A DNA stretch of 10,310 nucleotides from contig DAHVXO010000278.1 of assembly GCA_027356675.1 (NCBI GenBank), positions 1-10,310 of the forward strand. The letters run 5' to 3'. The notes below the pieces were generated by a model that was not told the DNA's origin, did no database searches, and saw nothing but the letters and a program-made list of their open reading frames with translations. Position numbers and translations under genes: made by a program. Positions 5,444 to 10,310 of the stretch are shown piece by piece (the stretch's first letter is position 1; each line of letters opens with the position of its first letter). The DNA is from Symbiobacteriaceae bacterium. GTDB lineage: Bacteria; Bacillota_E; Symbiobacteriia; Symbiobacteriales; Symbiobacteriaceae.

Positions 5444-6655
5444 GTGGGGAAGAGACGGCTGACGTGGGGGCTCGCGGTGCTGATGTTTGTGGGGGCACTG
5501 GTTGCGGGTTGTGGGCCAACGGTTCAGGAGACCAAACCGGCACCTGCCACCGGGTCTATATCGGCGCCCGCAGCGCCGAAGGCAGACATCGCCATCGGCA
5601 TGGCCATTGACTTGAGCGCCGGCACGGCTTCTTACGGCGTAGCCGCACAGCAGGCCGCTACGATCGCAGTCGATGAGTTCAATGCCGCCGGTGGCTACAA
5701 CGGGCAGAAGGTCAAGTTGATTATCTATGATGACGCAGCCAACCCGCAGAAGTCCCAGGAACTGATCACCCGTCTGATCTCGCAGGACAAGGTGGTCGCA
5801 CTCATCGGGCCGGCTAACTCCGGCAACGCCAACCAGCACATCGAAACCGTGCAGAAGGCTGAGATTCCCGAGATCATTCCGGTGGCCACCGCTGCCGCCA
5901 TCACCGTGAAGTATAAGGATGAGCCCAAGAACTACATCTTCCGCATCTCGATGGTCGACTCCGGCCAGGTGCCGACGATGCTCCGGTTCGCCAAGGAGAA
6001 GGGGTTCAAGAAGGTGGGCGTCCTACACGACACCACCGGCTACGGCACCTTCGGCGTAGATGAGGTCAAGAAGCAGGCCGCCTCGTTCGGTCTGGAAGTC
6101 ACGGCGACGGCCTCCTTCCAGGTCGGCGACACCAACCTGGAGCCGCAGCTCAACAAGATGCGGGACAACAAGGTCGACATGGTGATCATGTACTGCCTGG
6201 CCCCCGAGGTCACCCAGATCCTCAAGAGCGCCGATAAGGTCAATTACGCCCCAATCCTCATGGGCTCTTGGGCCACGGGCGATCCCCTGGTCAAGCAGCT
6301 GGCTGGCAACCTTGTTAACAAGGGCAACATCTACATGATCCAGTCCTTCACGCCCGACCAGAGCCCGGCAGCGGCCGATTTCGACAAGAAGATGGTCACC
6401 AAGTATGGCGACAAGTACATCTTCCCGATCGCGGCGGCGCAGACGTACGACAGCGTGGGCATGATCCTGAAGGCGCTCAAGGCGGTCGGACCGGATCCCA
6501 AGAAAATGCGCGACGCCATCGAGGCCTTCAGCGACTTCAAGGGCGTCACCTCCGCCCCTGCCGCTCCGTTCACAAAGACGAACCATGACGCACTCGATGC
6601 GAATGTGATGTTCGTCGGCACCTGGAAGGACGGCCGGGTCGTCAAGGCCAAGTAG
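5444..6655 (+). CDS. livK: ABC transporter substrate-binding lipoprotein, branched-chain amino acid (HAAT/LivK) family
   Basis: A 403-residue extracytoplasmic receptor that delivers ligand to the LivH/LivM-type permease. The N-terminus has the MGKRR n-region, a hydrophobic core and lipobox LVAGC, so Cys23 should be lipid-modified and the protein tethered to the outer face of the membrane. A Pro/Ala-rich tether (about 25-47) leads into a type-I periplasmic-binding fold (about 48-400), with family-typical stretches ALIGPANSG (119-127), GVLHDTTGYG (192-201) and AAQTYDSVGMI (331-341). GTG 5444 has GGGGGAG 7 bases upstream. Family members bind leucine-type amino acids, amides, urea or aromatic acids. 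A Glu in APE (255) aligns by eye with the residue that holds the amino group in LivJ/LivK, which favours an amino-acid ligand. The operon context instead favours a hydroxy or keto acid. The ligand is unresolved. Confidence 0.92.
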   Translation: MGKRRLTWGLAVLMFVGALVAGCGPTVQETKPAPATGSISAPAAPKADIAIGMAIDLSAGTASYGVAAQQAATIAVDEFNAAGGYNGQKVKLIIYDDAANPQKSQELITRLISQDKVVALIGPANSGNANQHIETVQKAEIPEIIPVATAAAITVKYKDEPKNYIFRISMVDSGQVPTMLRFAKEKGFKKVGVLHDTTGYGTFGVDEVKKQAASFGLEVTATASFQVGDTNLEPQLNKMRDNKVDMVIMYCLAPEVTQILKSADKVNYAPILMGSWATGDPLVKQLAGNLVNKGNIYMIQSFTPDQSPAAADFDKKMVTKYGDKYIFPIAAAQTYDSVGMILKALKAVGPDPKKMRDAIEAFSDFKGVTSAPAAPFTKTNHDALDANVMFVGTWKDGRVVKAK

Positions 6656-6675
6656 CGGGGTCAACGCTTCGGGCT

Positions 6676-6700
6676 GCGGCCCCCCGAGTCGGGGGGCCGC
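6676..6700 (+). terminator. GC-rich stem-loop between binding-protein and permease genes
   Basis: GCGGCCCCCCG (6676-6686) pairs perfectly over 11 bp with 6690-6700 around an AGT loop. No T run follows and the next gene starts 25 bases later with a strong SD. It is more likely a partial terminator or 3'-end stabiliser that lets the binding protein be made in excess over the membrane parts, a common arrangement in ABC operons. Confidence 0.6.
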
Positions 6701-6725
6701 CCAAACCGCTGAAGGGGGGAGCGCG

Positions 6726-7598
6726 GTGGAGCAGTACCTGCAGGCGCTGATTTCCGGGCTGGTCCTGGGGAGCATCTACGCCTTGATTGCCCAGGGTTAT
6801 TACGTCACGTATATCACAACAAATACGATGAACTTCGGTCAAGGCGACTTCCTCATGCTTGGCGCCATGGTGGCCCTGGGCCTGATTACGGCTGGCGCCT
6901 CGTGGTGGATCGGGCTTGCGGCGGCCGTCGTCGTTGCCGGGGTCGCCGGTATCGCACTGGAGTATGTCGCGATCCGACCGCTGCGTCACTTCCTGTCGAT
7001 TGGCTGGATCCTTTCCACCGTCGCCGTGTCGATGGTGGTGCGCAACATCGCCCTGCTCAAGTGGGGGCGCAATCCGATGCTCTTTCCGTCGCCATTTGGC
7101 ACAACGGTCTTGCGGCTGACCGACCGCGTGGGCGTGCTGCCGCATGAGGTCTTTGTCGTGATCGCCTCGGCGGTCACCATGGGGCTCCTGTTTCTCTTTC
7201 TGCGCCGGACCATCATCGGGAAGGCGCTGGCTGCCGTGGCCTGGAATCGGGATGCCGCCAGCCTGATGGGTATCAACCCGCGGGTGATGGCGGTGTTCGC
7301 GTACATGCTCTCGTCGGTCCTGGCCGGCCTGGGCGGGGTGCTGGTGGGCCCGATCACCCAGATGTCGTTCTCAATGGGGCTGGGACTTGGCATGCGAGCC
7401 TTTGCAGCGGCGATCATCGGCGGGCTGGAGAACCCGGCCGGCATCCTGGTGGGCGGCCTGCTCATCGGGGTGGTGGAGCAGGTGACTGCAGGGATCCAGT
7501 CCGAGTGGAAAGATATTACACCGTTCCTGCTGATTCTGCTTGTGCTGGCGGTCTCACCTAGCGGGATCTTCGGGCGGCGGCTCAGGGAGAAGTTCTAA
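6726..7598 (+). CDS. livH: Branched-chain-amino-acid-type ABC transporter permease LivH
   Basis: A 290-residue integral membrane subunit forming half of the translocation pore with the LivM domain encoded next. Recognisable family features are the opening SGLVLGSIYALIAQGYYVTY, then NFGQGDFLMLGAMVAL, the cytoplasmic coupling segment around GKALAAVAWNRDAASLMGIN, and the C-terminal GGLENPAGILVGGLLIGVVE. The protein is hydrophobic throughout, with about eight membrane segments by eye. GTG 6726 lies 5 bases after the SD AAGGGGGGA (6712-6720). The stop overlaps no gene, but the next ATG begins one base later, so coupling with the fusion gene is likely. Usual length for LivH. Confidence 0.95.
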   Translation: MEQYLQALISGLVLGSIYALIAQGYYVTYITTNTMNFGQGDFLMLGAMVALGLITAGASWWIGLAAAVVVAGVAGIALEYVAIRPLRHFLSIGWILSTVAVSMVVRNIALLKWGRNPMLFPSPFGTTVLRLTDRVGVLPHEVFVVIASAVTMGLLFLFLRRTIIGKALAAVAWNRDAASLMGINPRVMAVFAYMLSSVLAGLGGVLVGPITQMSFSMGLGLGMRAFAAAIIGGLENPAGILVGGLLIGVVEQVTAGIQSEWKDITPFLLILLVLAVSPSGIFGRRLREKF

Positions 7599-7599
7599 G

Positions 7600-9429
7600 A
7601 TGGTCAAAGTCTTGCGTAACAAGTGGTTCTGGGTAGCCATCGGGGCCGTGGTGGTCTACCTGCTGCCGTGGCTGTATCCGACGCTCTTCTTCATCCATCT
7701 GTTGGAGCGGTTCGCCTTCCTCTACATCGTGGTGGCGTGGTTGAACCTGCTGGTGGGGTATTCGGGGCAACTCTCCCTGGGACACGCCGGGTTCTACGCC
7801 CTGGGTGCCTACGGTGCGGCGCTGTCGGGGATTCGGTTGGGGTTTTCGTTCCCGCTGGCGGTGCTGTTCGGCGCTGCGGTGGCAGCAGCGGCGGGGGCGG
7901 TGGTGGCTCTGCTGGCGCTGCGGGCGAAGGGACCGTACCTGGCGATGGTCACAATTGCCTTCGGCGCTGTGATCGAGATCGCGTCCAACCGGTGGGTCTC
8001 GCTGACCGGCGGGCCGGCGGGGCTGCATATCATGCGGCCGGTCTGGGCGGAGTCCGGGGCGGGGTACTACTACGCGGCGGGGTTTCTGGCCTTGGCGATG
8101 ACGCTGCTGCTGGGGAATCTGGTCTCGACCCGGTTCGGGCGGACTCTGCGGGCGATCGGGCAGAGCGAGATCGCCGCAGAGGTGCTCGGTGTGGATGTGC
8201 GGGGGTGGAAGATGCTTGTCTTCGCCATCAGCGCCTTTTACGCCGGGTTGGGGGGCGCATTGCTGGCATACCAGTCCACCTTCCTCAACAGCGATGGGTT
8301 CCAGTTCTCGGTCTCGGTGAACTTGCTCATTGGCGTGATTGTGGGTGGGGCGGGGACCATGGCAGGGCCTCTGGTCGGCACGGTGGTCGTGGCGCTGCTG
8401 CCCCAGCTCTTTGAGAAGCTCTATGACTATCATCTGATGATCTTCGGGACGATTCTGCTGGCAGTGTTGCTGGTGATGCCTGAGGGGCTGGCCGGGGGCG
8501 TCGCTGGGGTGTGGCGGCGGATGCGAGGGGCACGGGAGCGGGTTGCAGTGCCGGCGGGGGCCGTCCCCGGGGGTCCGAGCTCCGGGTCAGACCCGGTCGG
8601 CCTGCCCGACTGGCTCGTCCCTGCCAGCCGCCCCGGCGAGACCTTGATAGAGACCCGGGGCCTGCGCATGCAGTTCGCCGGCCTTGTTGCCGTGGCCGGT
8701 CTTGACCTAAAAGTTGAAGCCCGCACCGTGCACGGTCTGATCGGTCCCAACGGGTCCGGAAAATCGACCATGGTCAACCTGCTCTCGGGCGTTTACAAAC
8801 CCGTGGCCGGCCAGATCCTCTGGCGGGGCCAGGCGATCACCGGTTCCGCGCCACACGTCGTCGCCCATCATGGCGTGACCCGCACGTTCCAGAACCTGCA
8901 GATCTTCGGTGACCTGACCGTGCTGGAAAACGTGCTGGTGGGTTTCCACCGCCACTTTCAGCACGGCTTCGGCCACTTCGTGACCGCCAGCCGCGTCCAG
9001 GCGCACGAGGAGGCCCGGTTCAGCGAACGGGGGCTGGCGCTGCTGGAGGGGGTGGGGTTGCGAGACCAGGCCTTCGAGAGCGCTGGCAGCTTGCCCTACG
9101 GCAAGCAGCGACTGGTGGAGATCGCCCGGGCGATGGCCCTCTGCCCATCCTTGCTGATCCTGGACGAACCTGCCGCCGGTTGCGGCCCGGGCGAGATCGA
9201 GGAGATCATGCGGGTCGTCTCCCGCCTGCGGGAAGCCGGCCTGGCTATCCTCATCGTCGAACATCATATGGAGATGATCATGGGGCTCTGCGACGTCGTG
9301 ACCGTGCTGGACTTCGGCGAGAAGATCGCCGAGGGCGGGCCTGCTGCGATCCAGCGGGACCCGCGGGTGGTTGAGGCGTACCTCGGCGGGGAGGAGGTGG
9401 CGGCCCTTGTTGGCGGTATCGGGGCTTAA
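7600..9429 (+). CDS. livM: LivM-LivG fusion: permease plus ATP-binding subunit of the HAAT transporter
   Basis: A single 609-residue chain joins two subunits that are often separate. Residues 1 to about 305 are a LivM permease with the signature GYSGQLSLGHAGFYALGAYG (53-72) and coupling segment FGRTLRAIGQSEIAAEVLGV. A Pro/Gly/Ser-rich linker (about 306-348) connects to a LivG ATPase with Walker A GPNGSGKST (382-390), Q-loop Gln431, signature LPYGKQ (498-503), Walker B LLILDE (518-523) and switch His555. The signature keeps the family LPYG form with Lys where Gln is usual. The D-loop region reads AAGCGP where AAGMNP is typical. ATG 7600 follows AGGGAG (7584-7589) at 10 bases; an in-frame GTG at 7540 lies inside livH and adds non-family sequence. 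The permease part favours GGG glycine codons and the early ATPase part GGC or GGT. LivM-LivG fusions are known in several bacterial groups. Confidence 0.95.
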   Translation: MVKVLRNKWFWVAIGAVVVYLLPWLYPTLFFIHLLERFAFLYIVVAWLNLLVGYSGQLSLGHAGFYALGAYGAALSGIRLGFSFPLAVLFGAAVAAAAGAVVALLALRAKGPYLAMVTIAFGAVIEIASNRWVSLTGGPAGLHIMRPVWAESGAGYYYAAGFLALAMTLLLGNLVSTRFGRTLRAIGQSEIAAEVLGVDVRGWKMLVFAISAFYAGLGGALLAYQSTFLNSDGFQFSVSVNLLIGVIVGGAGTMAGPLVGTVVVALLPQLFEKLYDYHLMIFGTILLAVLLVMPEGLAGGVAGVWRRMRGARERVAVPAGAVPGGPSSGSDPVGLPDWLVPASRPGETLIETRGLRMQFAGLVAVAGLDLKVEARTVHGLIGPNGSGKSTMVNLLSGVYKPVAGQILWRGQAITGSAPHVVAHHGVTRTFQNLQIFGDLTVLENVLVGFHRHFQHGFGHFVTASRVQAHEEARFSERGLALLEGVGLRDQAFESAGSLPYGKQRLVEIARAMALCPSLLILDEPAAGCGPGEIEEIMRVVSRLREAGLAILIVEHHMEMIMGLCDVVTVLDFGEKIAEGGPAAIQRDPRVVEAYLGGEEVAALVGGIGA

Positions 9430-10117
9430 CGTACGGTATGGCGCCGCCACGGCCCTGCGGGGCGTGGATCTTATTGTGAACCAGGGCGAGGTGGTGGCGG
9501 TGGTCGGGCGCAATGGCGCCGGCAAGACCACCCTGCTGCGGGCGATCACGGGCCTGGTGCCCGTAGTGGCTGGAAAGGTCACTTTTAAGGAAGAGACGCT
9601 GACGGGACGACCCGCCCATCGCATTATGCGGCTCGGAATTGCACACGTTCCGCAAGGGAGGCAGGTCTTCGGGGACCAGACCGTAGAAGATAACCTGATC
9701 CTGGGAGGCTTCACGGATTATCTGCGGGACCGCAAGGGGGTCCAGGAGCGGCTGGAGGCGCAGTACCGGCTCTTTCCCCGCCTCCATGAGCGGCGGCGGC
9801 AGCAGGCGGGGACGCTCTCGGGCGGTGAGCAGCAGATGCTGGCGATCGCCCGGGCGCTCATGTCCGACCCGCAACTGCTGGCGATGGATGAGCCTTCGAT
9901 GGGCCTGGCACCCATCTTCGTAAAGCAGGTGCTGGATACGGTACTGGCACTCAAGGCCCGAGGCAAGACCGTGCTGCTGGTGGAGCAGCTGGCGACCGCC
10001 GCCCTGGCCATCGCAGATCGGGCGTACGTGCTGCAGACCGGGGAGGTCAAGTTGACCGGTGCTGCCCGGGATCTGCTGCGTGATGAGGCGGTCATGCGGA
10101 CCTACCTCGGCGGATAG
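9407..10117 (+). CDS. livF: ABC transporter ATP-binding protein LivF
   Basis: The second ATPase of the transporter, pairing with the LivG domain to power import. From TTG 9407 the protein has 236 residues, the usual LivF length. Motifs are Walker A GRNGAGKTT (34-42), Q-loop Gln83, signature LSGGEQQ (137-143), Walker B LLAMDE (157-162) and LLVEQ (190-194), where Gln replaces the switch His as is normal for LivF. The start is set by AGGAGGTGG (9392-9400), 6 bases before TTG 9407. TTG 9410 is the alternative. A GTG at 9371 would add a basic 12-residue tail and has no SD. The first 23 bases overlap the end of the fusion gene, so translation is probably coupled. Confidence 0.95.
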   Translation: MLAVSGLNVRYGAATALRGVDLIVNQGEVVAVVGRNGAGKTTLLRAITGLVPVVAGKVTFKEETLTGRPAHRIMRLGIAHVPQGRQVFGDQTVEDNLILGGFTDYLRDRKGVQERLEAQYRLFPRLHERRRQQAGTLSGGEQQMLAIARALMSDPQLLAMDEPSMGLAPIFVKQVLDTVLALKARGKTVLLVEQLATAALAIADRAYVLQTGEVKLTGAARDLLRDEAVMRTYLGG

Positions 10118-10135
10118 GCGAAGGGGGAGATAGGG

Positions 10136-10310
10136 ATGGATGGGGTGGTCTGGCGCCCGACCGCGGCGCAGATCGAACAGAGCCGGATTCTGAGCTTCAT
10201 ACGCAAGACCGGGTGCACCGACCTCGATGACTTGCAGGCGCGGGCGGCGGCGGACCCGGGCTGGTTCTGGGGCGAGGTGGAGCGGGACCTCGGCGTCGCC
10301 TGGTACCGGC
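10136..10310 (+). CDS. AMP-forming acyl-CoA (acetyl/acetoacetyl-type) synthetase, N-terminal part, cut by window edge
   Basis: The frame opens at ATG 10136, 5 bases after AAGGGGGAGA, and runs to the right edge. The 58 visible residues match the acetyl-CoA-synthetase N-terminal domain pattern: VVWRPTAAQIEQS, a helix with FIRKTGC, and then DPGWFWGEVERDLGVAWYR, which carries the family's FW and W-Y aromatic residues. None of the adenylation motifs are inside the window. It lies 18 bases after livF and is probably the last or a late gene of the sigma-54 operon. An acetoacetyl-CoA, propionyl-CoA or acetyl-CoA synthetase are all possible. The dehydrogenase at the operon start makes acetoacetate activation attractive, but that is inference. 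Confidence 0.85.
   Translation, partial: MDGVVWRPTAAQIEQSRILSFIRKTGCTDLDDLQARAAADPGWFWGEVERDLGVAWYR

Noticed and set aside
9371..9406. LivF start at GTG 9371
   Set aside because: It would add a basic 12-residue tail absent from the family and has no SD. TTG 9407 follows a strong AGGAGGTGG.

Overview
The window is GC-rich, with frequent GTG and TTG starts and strong purine-rich Shine-Dalgarno (SD) sites (AAGGGGG-type) a few bases before most starts. A lipoprotein-type solute-binding protein and a possible Rap-Phr-like cassette point to a high-GC, low-branching Firmicute. Symbiobacterium-like thermophiles are one possibility, but no marker gene here fixes the taxon. All supported genes lie on the + strand. 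I saw no RNA gene, CRISPR array, insertion sequence or attachment site.

Region 1 (1-1160). The left edge holds the 3' end of a gene for a TPR-like helical protein. A small reading frame (196-315) with its own strong SD overlaps that end and encodes a 39-residue pre-peptide with a convincing signal sequence. The layout resembles the rap-phr (RRNPP) peptide-signalling cassettes of Bacillus. A soluble 222-residue protein of unknown function follows and ends at a 17-bp perfect hairpin.

Region 2 (1317-4459). A two-gene unit encodes an AMP-forming acyl-CoA synthetase and, overlapping it by 11 bases, a PAS/AAA+/Fis-type sigma-54-dependent activator. It ends in a 14-bp stem-loop terminator.

Region 3 (4460-10310). 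Three copies of an 18-bp palindrome with half-site TGTCGGT are followed by a near-consensus sigma-54 promoter (TGGCATAAGGCTTGCT). These precede a tightly packed operon: a D-3-hydroxybutyrate dehydrogenase-like SDR, a branched-chain-amino-acid-type (HAAT/Liv) ABC transporter, and the start of a second AMP-forming synthetase cut by the window edge. The transporter consists of lipoprotein binding protein, LivH, a LivM-LivG fusion and LivF.

How the parts fit. The PAS activator probably senses a metabolic signal, binds the three palindromes and drives sigma-54 transcription of the downstream operon. The transporter would import a small carboxylate or amino acid. The dehydrogenase would oxidise a 3-hydroxy acid (3-hydroxybutyrate to acetoacetate), and the synthetases would activate the acids to CoA esters. 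The promoter, palindromes and catalytic motifs are read directly from the sequence. The substrate assignment and the regulatory link are inference.
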